NCBI GenBank assembly: GCA_037975125.1
Contig: CM075857.1
Span: 44,157,172 to 44,221,171 of the forward strand
DNA from: Latrodectus hesperus
Taxonomy: Eukaryota > Arthropoda > Arachnida > Araneae > Theridiidae
DNA: 64,000 nt
Reading direction: 5' to 3'
In this document: positions 1 to 12,138 of the stretch, in pieces
Layout of the letters: the number at the start of each line of letters is the position of its first letter
How positions within the stretch are numbered: position 1 is the first letter of the stretch
Position numbers and translations under genes: made by a program
Notes under the pieces: model-generated
Seen by the model: the letters and a program-made list of their open reading frames with translations, nothing else
What the model was told of the DNA's origin: nothing
Databases searched by the model: none

Positions 1-1178
1 AGAATTTTTATTTTATATAATCATGAGTCTGATATTGAACTGCAGTTATGCAATGTTTAATTCATTACCATCTAATTTTTAGTATGATATATAGCTATGG
101 ATGTTTATATCTTCCGATAAGAATCATTCTGGTTATTTCGGAATATTTTTTATTTGTCTTTATATTCGAATTTATACTTGATTATTTTTTTAAATTAAAT
201 TTTACAAGTGTAACATTTATTTGGATGTTACAGGTTCACTAAAATATAAACACAAAATATAGATTTTTATGAAAAATCAATAGCAAATTGTGTCAATTTG
301 TGAGTAAAAACTGTTTTATTATCATACTTATTCTTGTGTGTGGTTCATTATTCAAGATTCCACATGTTTGCATTTTGATATAAAAAGGCTTGAGACAATT
401 GTTTGCAAACAATAGCTGTGACAATAAGAGATTCGGATTATAAGATCAGCAATTGTTAATATTCTCATGATGGAATCATTGAAGTTAATTTTTTTGTTGT
501 ACTAATAATGAAATTGACAAATAAAAAAAACTTTTGCATCTATAATAGTGTAAATAAACACAAAATATATAATACAATGTAAGCCAGAAGAGAATAATTC
601 GGCAATAGACCTTGACCCTTTCATATTGTTTCTAAGATTTCATAGAAATTTAAAATGTATTCAATATGAAAGCATAAAATTCATAAGTCATTTAGTTAAC
701 CCATCAAATGTCATGTTTATGAATTATTATGGGCAAATAATTTAATTGATTGAACAGTATTACAGATGCAGATATAGAGCTTTCTTCTTATAAAGCAGAT
801 ATAGATATAGAGATAGCTACGAAGGGCCATTCTCTTGTAGTACCGAAAGGTGAAAAATTAAAAATTAATTCAAAGATAAATTTGTCACGCAAAATTTTCT
901 TCACGTAAAATAAATGTTTTCTCAGTTATTTAGACACTTAAGTCTGTTTTCCTATACTTATAATCATTGATACTTGCTATATAATAATATGGGTTGCTAA
1001 AGAATTATTATAACAAAAAATTCAAAAATGCAATATTGTCACCATCACCTATATATAATTATATTTGTATTTAAAATTCTATATTGCTATGGTAAAACTA
1101 ACACAGTAGATGTGATTGGCATAAAATAAATATTTGAGTTTTGAAATATTTAAGCATTTATTGTCATTCATTCGAAAG
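1..1178. other. AT-rich intergenic DNA, nothing recognised
   Basis: The stretch left of the first transposon is AT-rich with frequent stops on both strands. The only open frame, 64 codons from 48, is leucine/isoleucine/phenylalanine-rich in the way random AT-rich DNA is, and matches no family I recognise. No RNA gene or repeat unit was seen. Confidence 0.5.
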
Positions 1179-1180
1179 TA

Positions 1181-2588
1181 CACTACTGGCCATTAAAATT
1201 GCTACACCAGGAAAGCGGCACACCACACACGTGAAATTTGCATGACAGGTAGAACTTGCTGTGATATTCAAATGATTAGATTTTCAGCGCATTCATACAA
1301 AGCAGGCGACAGTAGCGACATCTACAATGTGTATAAAACCAGAGGTTTGACAGAAGTTTTCTCATACTCAATTTCCGTTTCAACGTTGTTTTAGGCAAAG
1401 AAAGTTGTTGTAATGCCTCGTGTAAGAAGAAGAAATGCCTATCAGCACGTGTCTGACTTTGATCGAGGAAGGACTATAGCCTACCGGGATTGCCGTTTAT
1501 CGTACCACAATATAGCTGCTCGCGTCGGTCGAGACCCCATGACTGTTAGCAGAATATGGAATCGATGGGTTCAGGACAATCATACGGAATGTCATGCAGG
1601 ATCTCAGCGACCCCCCATCACTAACATTAGAGAAGACAGACATCTTATCCGCATGGTCACAAGGGGTCGTACAGTCACGTCACGAACCCTGAGTCGAGAA
1701 ATGGAGTCATTTGCTCAGCAACAAGTTTCTACTCTAACAGTTCGACGACGTTTGCAGCAGCATGGATTGTCTGCACGGCGACCATAGCTTCGGCTACCAT
1801 TGACGCTGCGTTACAGACAGGAGCGCCTTCAATGGTGTGATCAGCGACGAACCTGGACGCGGGAATGGCATCACGTCATCTTTACAGATGAATCTCGGTT
1901 CTGTATACAGGACCATGATGGCCGCATCTGTGTTTGGAGGCATGTTGGAGAACGCGCATTGCCAGCTTGCATTGAACATCGCCATACTGGCCCATCTGCT
2001 GGAGTGATCATATGGGGTGCCATTGGATACACGTCTCGATCACCTCTTGTTCGCATTACCGGCACTTTGAACAGCAACCGTTTCATTTCCGATGTGTTAA
2101 GGCCCGTGGCTCTGCCCTATCTTCGAGGCCTCCCTAATGCTTTGTTTCAACAGGATAATGCACGACCGCATGTTGCCCGTACTGTTCTGAGCTTTCTTGA
2201 TTCAGAACAAGTTCGACTGTTGCCCTGGCCTGCACGTTCTCCTGATCTGTCACCAATTGAGAACGTGTGGTCAATGGTTGCCGAACGATTGGCACGCCAT
2301 CACTCACCATCCGCTACTGTTGATGAACTGTGGCATAGTGTTGAAGCTGCATGGACTGAGATCCCCGTACATGCCATATAATCTCTGTTTGACTCCATGC
2401 CTAGGCGGATAAATGCTGTTATTGCAGCCAGAGGTGGCTGCTCTGGGTATTGATTTCTCAAGATCTATACATCCTAATTTCCTGTAAATCTAATCACTTG
2501 TTCTTTCCACTGTAATGTATGTGTCCAATAAATATCGTTCTGTTATTTGCATTCCTTCTTGGTGTAACAATTTTAATGGCCAGTAGTG
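1181..2588 (+). mobile_element. Tc1-like DNA transposon, near complete but dead
   Basis: The element has both termini and one transposase frame. Terminal inverted repeats of 29 bp (1181-1209 and 2560-2588) begin CACTACTGGCCATTAAAATT and differ at a single base. The element is flanked by TA on both sides (1179-1180 and 2589-2590), the target duplication expected of Tc1/mariner transposons. Its length of 1408 bp suits an autonomous Tc1. The good match of the repeats and the small number of coding lesions suggest a fairly young insertion. It cannot encode its own transposase because of two in-frame stops. Confidence 0.93.
1413..2453 (+). pseudogene. Tc1-like transposase with two in-frame stop codons
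   Basis: A single reading frame of 346 codons runs from the ATG at 1413 to the TGA at 2451-2453, the usual length of a Tc1 transposase. It is interrupted only by TAG at 1785-1787 and TAA at 2379-2381. The N-terminal part (residues about 1-124) is the paired helix-turn-helix DNA-binding region, with AARVGRDPMTVSRIWNRW at its centre. The catalytic part keeps all three metal-binding residues: D in FTDESRF (about residue 159), D in QQDNARPH (about 248) and E in SPIENVW (about 283). The last two are separated by 34 residues, which makes this a DD34E enzyme. There is no frameshift. The frame lies wholly inside the inverted repeats. Members of this family catalyse cut-and-paste transposition into TA. 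Confidence 0.92.
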
Positions 2589-2590
2589 TA

Positions 2591-4164
2591 AAATATTTAT
2601 TTTCGAACTTTTATTGTATATGAAGTAGAATTTCGAAAACTATATTCGTTGAGTTTATAATTAGAAAACTTATTTACAAAGTATTATTTGTATTATTTTA
2701 TACTTATAACAAAGTGTATAATGTGTAGTTAAGCTTAACATTAAATTAATTAAGCATAGATGTCACATCATTTTTTCGCACATTTTTTAATTTAATGCAT
2801 TTTTTGGCGAATTTTAATATTTTTTGGCAACTTGCATTTCTTATTACACTATAAATATAGAGAATCTAAAAAGATTCAAAAATTTTCTATTTTGGGCACT
2901 CTAGTTTATGCATCATCGTATGTTCTAAATTACTAAGAAGTGATTTAAAACACATTTTCATTATAGAATTCTCGTTGAGATGTTGCAAAAAAAATTTTTT
3001 AAATACATTTAAAAAATACATTAATAATTTTTTTTAATATTTCATAACTTTGTGTTTCTTATTATTAATCTCATTTAATTTACTTATTTAAAAAACTTAT
3101 TAGAAAAAAATGACATTTTAATCGGAAAACTATTAAAAATAATAAATGGCATCTGTGCCGGAGCTAGTCCAATAACAACATGATTTAAAACAAAACAAAT
3201 TCATTTACTTGGAAAAATGTTTTAAATTGTTAATTTCCGACTTTTTTAATTCAATAACACCATTTTCAATTCATTTTTGTTTTAAAATATTTTTAATATG
3301 TTAAAAATATTTGATGAATTTTCGCAATAATATATTAAAAATAAACTACATAAAACTTCAAAGCAAAACTATTCATAGTTCAACGTTTGTTTATAATGAG
3401 GAATCACAGACAGATTATTTGCTTTGGCGATAAGCAAGGCAGCAGTACTTGGAGATAAATTTCTACTCACGTTTTTCGTTTCACATTTCGTGAAAGAAAA
3501 AAAAGTAATAATAAATAGCTTATCTTTTTTTTATTTTCAGAAGAATTTTTCCTCTTGAAAGAAAGTCTGTATCAGCTGAATGATATCTTTCCAAAAAATA
3601 TTTCCCGTTTCTACAGTAACGATGACGAAGGGGAAAAAAATTTCAGTATTCTTTGAAAACTCTATGCTTGAAAGAATCATAGGAAAATGTTAAAAAAAAT
3701 ACAAACATAAATAAAAAAAAATTGTGTTAATTTGGGTGTGTACATAAAGCATATTTTTGGCACGTATTTACCTTTCCTATGCAAACAAACAATTATAAGT
3801 AAATATTTAACTCTCATTCCGATAATGTAAGATTTCCGTTTATTCTTTTACGCCATTTCCCACTGCATAAAATTTTAATAAGTTCATAAGCATTATAATT
3901 AATTTTTAAATTAAGGGTTGAAATTATGGCATATTTATATAATACACAACTATTTTTTATAAAAATGCCAAATTACAGGAAAAGTAATTTTCAAAATTTA
4001 CAGAAGAGATCCAACAATCCGAAGTCCGCCTATGCGAATCTCGCTGATTATCAGAATCACTTTCAGAATTTCAGAAAAGTAAATTATACTGAAGAAGAGA
4101 AGGAAAATGGGAAAAAGGGAAAAAGATCAAGGAAAGGGAAGGTAAGAGAAGGGAGAAGGTGAGA
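2591..4164. other. AT-rich intergenic DNA with one exon-like stretch
   Basis: The stretch is mostly AT-rich DNA without recognisable genes. A polypyrimidine tract ending in TTTTCAG at 3540 is followed by 36 open codons up to a TGA near 3655, which could be the last exon of an unknown gene or chance. The 78-codon frame at 3926-4162 ends in a Lys/Arg/Glu/Gly-rich run and is not recognised; it may be the decayed upstream part of the transposase fossil that follows. Confidence 0.35.
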
Positions 4165-4545
4165 ATGACGTGTCGCTTGAGGAATTCAGAAACATACTTT
4201 TGAAGATTCCAGGATGCTCAGAAGCTAATGCTGAATACATAAGAGAATAGATTATGAGTCGGACACTGGTTTTCAAATTGCAAATGATGGGTCATCTTAT
4301 TAAAAGTATGTTGAAAATAGGAGAAAAACTATATGAGGAAGAAGATGATCTTAATGTCTAAGTTGAAGAAAACATGGTACCATCTGCTGATAAGCATTTG
4401 CCGGCTTTGAAATGGATGAAACGTCAGCCCGAGTGTGACCACATGCAAATTCTCACTGTCAAGTAGATGCGTAACTTGGTTGCTTTAAAGCGAATGAAGG
4501 CATTGAAATATCGTACTCTGGCCGAGATGTTCAGCAAGCAATGAT
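4165..4545 (+). pseudogene. Tigger/jerky-like (pogo family) transposase C-terminal fossil
   Basis: Reading the plus strand with frame changes gives the C-terminal tail typical of Tigger/jerky-type DDE_1 transposases in arthropods. The pieces are an LEEF...IPGCSEANAEYI segment, an acidic EEEDD run, PSADKHLPALKWMKRQPECD, and a basic closing segment with VKMRNLVALKRMKALKYRTL interrupted by a stop. Several stops (for example at the ends of YIRE and DDLNV) and frame shifts show that it is dead. No terminal inverted repeats were found, so only the 3' end of the gene is identifiable. The assignment rests on recalled family appearance, not on an alignment. Confidence 0.55.
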
Positions 4546-4559
4546 TTTCATTTACAGCA

Positions 4560-6005
4560 CTGTACATACATAATGTATTAATGAACAGCACTTGTAAGAA
4601 ACGTCTTGAAAAATCTTACTTTAAAAACGTTACTTTTTCATCAAATTCTTTTTAAAAATATATATATAGTTTTTTTTCTCCTATTTTCAACATACAATAA
4701 TTAATTGAAATGGACTCTTTTTCAAAAAAATCCAATTAACTTAATTTTTGCTTATCTGAATAGGGTCTAGTACCAATTGATTCGGATAATTGGATTTCTA
4801 CACAGTACATAGTTTTAGACTTATTTAGTTTTTCTGTAATATATTCCTAACTAAAATTATTGTTATTCAAGTTGTAACATCAAATTTAAAACAATTAATA
4901 TTATTATGTAATTATTTTTATGGATCTCTAGCTGGATAATATGTGCCCAGAAAATATTAATTCTACGGGTGCTTAAAAACAAATTCAGTTTTCATATAGA
5001 GCATACAAATTTTTAATTATCAGTAAAACACTTGTTGGTAAAATAAAATTGCCGTTATATTGTGTATTTTATACACTTCTGATTTTTAAATTTTATATTA
5101 ACTAAAATAAAAAAGGTATTATATAAAAAGTTGTTTTAGTGTCTGAACTTCGAAAAAGTAAATATTAATTTTGTAATTTATATATGGCAAAAACATTAAC
5201 CAAATTTAACACAGATAACTGAGTTTCTGTTAAATGTAAAATTGAAAGCAATATATAACAAAAGGATGATCCAAATACTATTTTCTAAAGCAAAAGGAAA
5301 TTATTTTGTAAACAATCCGAACTTAAATAAATAAAAATAAGATAAATTAGAAAATTTCTATGTTGGCGTATGCAAGGCATTCATCTCAACATTTAAAAGA
5401 GATTGCTTACAAATATTGCAATTATTAATTTAGAATTCCATTAATTAATGAAATTTTTAAAAATTTAAATCGTCCTTGCTGATTTAAACTTAGCATAAAG
5501 TAAATATTTTGTCTTGTCTTTTTCATTTTATTTTTTCTTCTGTTCTTTTGTCAAGTGTCAATAGCTTGAATCATGGAAAACGGCTTTTTAAGCCGATGCT
5601 TTGGTTCTTATATAAGGAATCGTTTTATTAGCAAAATGAACTTCGACAATATTCTCAGACTTTCAATGGTGACGCCTTGCTTCCTGCCTCTCAAAGAATG
5701 CGATTTGAAGGCAGGCAGCAAATTTGTCGACAAGTCGGATTTACGACGCTGTCTCAATACCATGTCGTAATTAATTATGTGTGACGTAGATGAAATGTTA
5801 TCTGACGACATGGATATTTTAAACCAATGAAAATTGTAATAAATTGCCGCAGTCATGGTCTCAACTAGAACGAAAGAAACAACCATTTTATGGTTAATAA
5901 AATAAAGCTAAGCGATTAATTTAAATGTATTTACACTTTTTCGTGAAAGTGGGAGGTTTTGAATCTTCTGATAATTCTCGCGATGCGGATTTACTATTGA
6001 TATAG
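4560..6005. other. AT-rich intergenic DNA with a small unrecognised ORF
   Basis: The region is mostly AT-rich. The exception is a less AT-biased patch at 5573-5770 with a 65-codon frame starting MENGFLSRCFGSYIRNRF, containing four cysteines and ending RRCLNTMS. I do not recognise it. It has no signal peptide and no neighbouring exon. A partly inverted pair TGCTTCCTGCCT / AGGCAGGCAGCA lies within it, so it may be a repeat fragment rather than a gene. Confidence 0.3.
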
Positions 6006-6006
6006 A

Positions 6007-7367
6007 CACTGTCTCAAAAAATAAGCAACAATCAGGAAAATTAGCTTAACTATAGTTATAGGAACGAAATTTGCATATTCAATGCATAGTGTGATGCGAA
6101 AGCATCTCTATGCTGAAATATTGCCATGACTATATACAAGACTGTAATGCGATATTATAAAAAAAATGGTTCATTTCAGCAGTTGTTATTTCTTTCGTTG
6201 TGTTGGATATTACGATTGCTTGGTGCTTATACCAAATATCAGAAAATGAGTCGTCGACGGCATTTGAATGAAAATATGCTTTAGCATGCAATCGGACAGG
6301 TCCATTTTGGAAAACGACCGTCAGAGGCGCCCTGGACCTTAAGTAAACCCTTCCATCATCAGCCAATTGGGAATTATTTTCAAATAGAAGATATGGTGTT
6401 ATACGAAGATCTGGAAGTGGACGTCCTAGAATTATAATCACCCAGAAGAATTCATACCCATAAACTTGGCGTTATCAGCGAGTCAACTCGTCAACTTATG
6501 TGGATTGTGACGAATCAGGAATAATGATATCCCAACAAACTGTTTGCAGACGACTACATGAAATCATCTGTGTTCCAGATGACTCTCAGTTCGTATACCA
6601 CTGACTTCTTTTTGAGATGTCTCACAAAAGAAGTCAGTTTCAATTGGATCTGGTTCACATCCATTGGACACCACAGCAATGGACCAACCAATGTATTGTT
6701 TACCGATGAGTCCGATTTTCTATAAACAACGATTTCTGAGGGATATGAATAAGGAGAATCTAAGAAGCTTTATCACAATATCACTGAAAAATGCAGCTAC
6801 AATCATACTGGTGTCATAGTTTGGGCAGAGTTCGATCAACATGTTCGTTTTGGCAGCCATGTTTATGGACGATAATGCACGGATACATAGAGCTCGCATT
6901 TTCAACCAATGCATTTAACGTGGTACACTTCTTCGAATGGAATGGCCATCACTTTTTCCCGACTTGAACTCAATAGAGCTTGGGAGACGTCTTTTGGCTG
7001 TTTACAATTCTCCCGAATCCCTAATGACTTTAGAACATATGTTCTTCAATAATGGAAACAGCTGCCTCAAAGGGCTATTTACGATCTTCTTGCAAATATG
7101 AATCTTCGCTATCGAGCCCGCATGCCAAACAGAAGTTGTCACATGCTCTATTGATCAGTGTGTTTGCAGCTAAAATTTTATAGTATTATTTAGGGACGTT
7201 TTTGCTTATATTACTTATTTGAGAAATAATTGTGGCTGTTTTCGTTTGTTATTTTGTGCTGCACTGTCTCTTCTGTTCAACAAATTGGTAAAATTTCATC
7301 GCATTTTAATAAATAGTTTTCATTTTACTACCATATTTGGGTTTGTTCCTTATTTTTCGATATAGAG
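6007..7367 (+). mobile_element. Decayed Tc1-like transposon
   Basis: The termini are imperfect inverted repeats. The left end around 6011-6031 reads GTCTCAAAAAATAAGCAACA, and the right end around 7343-7363 is its mismatched inverse. Between them lies a plus-strand transposase fossil. The size (about 1.36 kb) is right for a full-length Tc1. The exact ends and the TA duplications are blurred by mutation. This is a different and older family than the element at 1181: the repeats and protein motifs do not match. Confidence 0.72.
6245..7152 (+). pseudogene. Tc1-like transposase fossil with many stops and frameshifts
   Basis: Scattered over the three plus frames are clear Tc1 transposase motifs in the right order: NVLFTDESDFL near 6700 (first catalytic Asp), a later DDNARIHRARIFNQCI near 6870 (second Asp), and LFPDLNSIELG near 6965 (third acidic residue). 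The C-terminal WKQLPQRAIYDLLANMNLRY with a following SCHMLY is near 7060-7150. Numerous stops and at least two frameshifts separate the pieces. The helix-turn-helix half is present only faintly from about 6245. The minus-strand open frames at 6130-6441 and 6720-6914 are shadows. Confidence 0.72.
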
Positions 7368-10214
7368 TAAAATCCAAAAAATAATTTTACCACAGGAGTG
7401 AAATATGGTGCTTGTAGCTACTTATTAAACTTTTGATTAAAGCTAATTCGAATGAAAAATATCTGATCAAATTATTTAACGAAAGATAAGTGTTACCTTT
7501 TGCTAAATTATTTAATCAATTTTCTTTTCACAAAGAATGAAATGTACTTATAACATTTTGATATTACATAAAGATTATTTAATATCCGGTGATTGTTGTT
7601 TATCATCCACGTTAGCATCCATAAAAACATTTCATAAGTACGCGTTGGAAAATGGTGATTTCATCTGCACAGAAGTGTAGATGAAACCATACGAAGTATA
7701 ACATCTATTCCTCTATTTTCAGCAATATCTAAGATGAAACTCGTGATCTTCCACTTCGATGAGTGTAGTCTTACCAATTGGTCACGATGAGCTCACATGC
7801 AATTTATAAAATAAATGTACAAATTTAACAACTTCGATAGTATTTCATTTATTTTAAGAAAAGTTTTCCTTTTCATATTTTCACTGCTCAAATAATCAGT
7901 AAGCGAAATATTTTATGGTAAGACAAGTGAATTCGCTATTTAAATGAGTAGCACTATAACTTGACTATTTTATTGATTAGATAATAAGGGAAATGCATCA
8001 TTAGAGCTGTATCAATGAGACATTAAAAACTAGAAAATCGATAGCTATGTAAGTAAAATACAATAATTTTTGAGATGTAAATTTGTAAAAAAACTATTTT
8101 CTAGGATTATAAATTTTTTTAATAAAGTTTTTTTTAAATAAATTTGTGTTTTTTAAGCAAAAAATGTAGCATATTTTATGGAAGCTCCAAAGGAGAAACT
8201 CGCTATAGTGGTCTAATAAAAGTAAGTGTTAATTAATGTAGTTAAATTTTAACAATAAAATATTATAAATGACAATTTTTCAGAAATTTAAAGAAATCTT
8301 CATTAATATCATGAGTGTTATTAATTTATTAATTAATAATTTAATTAACTAACAAAAGCTTATGAAAAAAATCTTTATTAATATCGTAAGCTTTTGTTAA
8401 TTCTTTAAGTCTGAATCTTGTTAATCATATTTTGTTGTTTTCCTTACAATGTTGATAAAATATACTTCTTAAAGAAATATGTTACAAAATTAAGCATTAA
8501 TGTTTAAGTATTCATACTTATATCCTTATATCTTAGGCAGTGTATTTCAGAAATGTTTTAATAATTTGAAAAATTATGTGAAATTCTATATTGTGAGACA
8601 AATTTTAAGTATGCGTCAATGTGGTAATGCCACAAAATTTTACTGAATATAAGGAAAATCATAAAATATTCAACCATAGTATTGAAAAGTAAAGCCAAAA
8701 GCGATGATAGCTTATCTATTGTTTATTTATTTCTAAAGAATTTGTAACAAAACAGTTATTTCGTATTAGAGTTTTACTCAGAGAGTGAAATAACGAGAGT
8801 GGATTCAGTTTCAAAACGATTACATCGATTAGGGTAAATTGATGAAATTGTCGTTTCTAAGAATCGTAATTGCACTAAATACCGATTGGCACATTGCTGT
8901 CTAACTAAAAAGATTATTAAGGAAGAATAATATTTGTTATGACTAATAAGAAACGATTGTTAGTTTCATTTAATGATGAAAGAGAGCTGTGTAGATTAAC
9001 CGTTGCTTATTTCTGCTGTTCGAAAGACTAATCGCAATTAAATTGTAATTATTCTGGCTTTCAGTTCAACATTTCATAAGACTCGAATCATACCTCGGAC
9101 GATAAAATGCAAAATGCCAATTGAGAGTACAAAATGCAACTTATGTTTTGTAATTTTGAATTACAGTCAAGCATTTTTCCGTTCCAGTCGAGATCAACGA
9201 CAGAAGTGATATGCTTCAATTTGTCAATAACTATTTAGCTCACCAGCTCAATGAATTTCGACTGAATAAAGATAAAACCAGCTTCATTCTGTTTCACTTT
9301 AGCCACGCCATTGTTTGCTTACTCATTCAAGAGAGAATACACAGAGATAAATGAGATGGACTGAATTCTCACTGCTTTTAACAAGTCTTTTACCTCTAGT
9401 GCTGTTTTCTGTTAATTGGAATGTTTAGTTTCTTGATGATGTCGTTTCCATGGAGCATGTGCAAAAACCCTGAATGTCCCCGAAGCTGCCGAAGACAGCC
9501 CTGACCATCTCTACAGCTTTATCAGTAAAAAAGAAGCTCCACAGGATCCTCTATGCTGTTTAGTTTTTTATAATTTCGTAGATTAACTTTCCTTCTTAAT
9601 TTTCTGGAATATTGAAAAGAACTGCTCTCTTTACTTTGATTATTTTGTGATAATTTCCTTCTCAGACCATTACAAATAACCATTATGTAGTTTTAATGAA
9701 TATTAATGTTCACATTGTTATTATTATAATCCTTAACCTTCGATATTGCATGTAATATTTTTCACAATTTGCATGCACAGTGATGAATTACTTAATTAAC
9801 TTTCAAAGTTAACACATCATTCCATTACAAATTGTTCAAGAAAACAGAAGAATGCTAAATTATATTATAAGGAACACAATGCTTTCTTTATGCTTTTAGG
9901 AAGACACTAACTTTCTTTCATGCAATCAACCATTAATTATTTGAATAAATTCTATATTATTTGAATAGATTAGAAAAACCACTATTATATTTGAATAAAT
10001 TAGATCAATACAATTTAAAAGCCTATATTCTTGAGTGGGAGTAATATATATAACTGTTTTGCGTAATTTATTTTCAGATATAACATGGTAATAAATGAAA
10101 GTTTGTAATGTAATGTTTTATTTTTCTACTATGAACGTTTTGATGTCTGTTTGTGCTTTCGATTTATTGCAAATTCAACTCAAAATTACCATTGTATAAT
10201 GTTTAAAATGTATT
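7368..10214. other. AT-rich intergenic DNA with small palindromes
   Basis: No gene was recognised. Near 8280-8400 a 30-bp motif containing CATTAATATCATGAG occurs twice in slightly changed form, and a perfect 12-bp inverted pair AACAAAAGCTTA (8351-8362) / TAAGCTTTTGTT (8387-8398) could form a hairpin. Around 9200-9560 the base composition is less AT-rich, but no frame gives a protein I can name. Confidence 0.45.
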
Positions 10215-10229
10215 TATATATTCTCCTTT
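10215..10229. repeat. Left target-site duplication of the SINE at 10230
   Basis: The 15-bp sequence TATATATTCTCCTTT is repeated exactly at 10507-10521 and brackets the SINE, the mark of target-primed reverse transcription. Confidence 0.88.
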
Positions 10230-10506
10230 GTTGTTGCCTTGTGCCAGCTAAACTGTAGTTATGGGGTGCGCCGCTCCATTTTTCCAACTGAACCATATTT
10301 TGTTGTGGAGTCCGATTTCCTCAGTACGCACATGCCATAAGTACCCGTTTATATCGTAGGCAAACATTCACAACCCATTTAAAGAAGGAAATGATAAAGA
10401 CATGATAGACAAAAAGAGATTGTACACCTATGCCAGAACTGGGATTCGAACCCAAGACTTCTCAATACGCAGTCAGGCACGCTGACCCCTAGATAGGGTG
10501 AGCGGC
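10230..10506 (-). mobile_element. tRNA-derived SINE (minus orientation)
   Basis: Read on the minus strand, the element starts with a tRNA-like head carrying an RNA polymerase III box A-like segment (CTAGGGGTCAGCGTG) and a canonical box B (GGGTTCGAATCCC). About 200 bp of tRNA-unrelated body follow, then a tail ending GGCAACAAC. A perfect 15-bp duplication (TATATATTCTCCTTT) flanks it at 10215-10229 and 10507-10521. The body contains TATAAACGGG, which is also found in the SINE at 42485, so the two belong to related families. Its short AAC-type tail resembles those of the LINE fragments at 12139 and 61053. Confidence 0.88.
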
Positions 10507-10521
10507 TATATATTCTCCTTT
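10507..10521. repeat. Right target-site duplication of the SINE at 10230
   Basis: Exact copy of the 15 bp at 10215-10229. Confidence 0.88.
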
Positions 10522-10624
10522 AAATTATACATACCTTGATTATAAATGCATTTTTTATGATTTATTTACGCGTTTCTAGTCTGCTTTTTTCAACTTATGA
10601 ATGAAATAAAGTTCGGTATTCTTA

Positions 10625-11045
10625 TGATAACACATCGTACTACCAACTAACAGTGTTGATATTCAACCCCCCTTACATAGCAAAGTCGTTTTTAGCATTA
10701 CATCTTTTAAGGTCATTAAAAATAAATGCCAAATTATCTTGAGGACTCATTTCTGAGAAACTTGTAACAGACTAATTATCTAGCATTGTCATTTTTTTGG
10801 TCAAAATCTGTAAATATCTATTAAAATTAAATTGTGAGATTGTGATGATAAAGCAATAACGGCCAACTAAACATATAGTCCAGAGTTCCCTCACATCAAT
10901 TTATACTCTCTTGTGTACCGCATAAAACCGATTTAGCACTATATATATCTTAAGATATTAAAAATAAAAGTCAAATTAACTTGGGAACTAAACACTGAAG
11001 GTCATAATAACAGGCTCATTATCTAATAGTCTCCAATTCGTGTCA
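10625..11045. repeat. Degenerate tandem duplication, period about 240 bp
   Basis: Two diverged copies follow each other. AGCATTACATC...ATTAAAAATAAATGCC at 10694 corresponds to AGCACTATATA...ATTAAAAATAAAAGTC at 10934. AACAGACTAATTATCTAG at 10766 corresponds to AACAGGCTCATTATCTAA at 11009. The offset stays at 240-243 bp. No coding potential was seen. It may be a decayed satellite dimer. Confidence 0.55.
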
Positions 11046-12123
11046 ATGTAACAGAAATTACGCGATAATGTTGCCACTTATGTTGCTATTATAAGTTTTG
11101 TGAACTTTTATTTGACTAGAGCGTATACATCAAAAATTGATTACAATAAGTATCATAATTCTTGAAACAATAAATGGTAAAAGGAAGTACATGATTATTT
11201 GATTAATGGATAAAAATATTTAAAATGTATACTGTAATAAATAATCTGGAAACGTTAACGAGAAAAATGCTATTTCATATTTAGGTGGCATATCTGTAAC
11301 AGAATAATAAAGAAAAAATTTTACATTAAAATAAATTAGAAAATTTTGTTAAAGAATGTTATAATATATTCTAGATTTTATTGGAAGAAATTATAAACAT
11401 CTCTTATAAAAATTTTCCAATTTACTTTCATGTAAAGTTTGTCAGTTTTTTACCTCTATGAAAACCTCCATCCTCCTTAAAACCGGGTGTCTTACATACA
11501 AGATTTAATCTTCCGTATAGACAAAAAGAGTAGCTATTGACTGAAAGTGCTAAATCAGTTGAAAAAATATTTATGGGCTTTTAATAAATTGAATTTGCTT
11601 TACATATACATTCCAGTAACAAAAGTTAAATTTTAAGATAAATGTTTAGTTTAAACTTCGTTTTTTTAATTTAAGGTATTTCTTTAACAATGATTATTTA
11701 ATCAACCAGTGGTTAAATCAATAACACATTTTATGCACCGAGCAGTTTTACTTTAAAACTTATTGAAAAGAGGAACATTGTGTGTCGTATGGCATCAATA
11801 AATTCATTTCAAATTATATGGTGAATTCGTATGTCTTCTGAGAATGCTCCGCTTGGTTATTATTTTTTTATATTTTATAATAATTTGCTGCCATTAGTTT
11901 TTATAATTATGCTTATAGATTAAAAAACATTGGAAATTTTCCAAAAAATTAAATCGTAAATAGAGCAGAATGTTTTTACGAAATAACGAAGACACAAATT
12001 TGAGATGTTCTAGAAATGTTAAAACAAAACGTTAAGAGAGCCGCCTCAAATCTTCCTTCAAACTAAATCTTGTTTGTCTTTGGTGGTAATCTACCTTTCC
12101 ACAAAAGACGATATTAAGTAACT
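11046..12123. other. AT-rich intergenic DNA, nothing recognised
   Basis: The DNA is AT-rich with short open frames only. No repeats or RNA genes were seen. Confidence 0.45.
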
Positions 12124-12138
12124 ATTATTGTTACGAAC

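Noticed and set aside
1794..2412. Other-frame ORFs over the first Tc1 element (1794-1985 and 1871-2086 minus, 2197-2412 plus)
   Set aside because: They are shadows of the transposase frame 1413-2453.
9200..9350. Possible reverse-transcriptase segment (LNEFRLNKDKTSFILFH)
   Set aside because: It has weak similarity to a LINE motif, but no YADD motif or other reverse-transcriptase block was found on either side.
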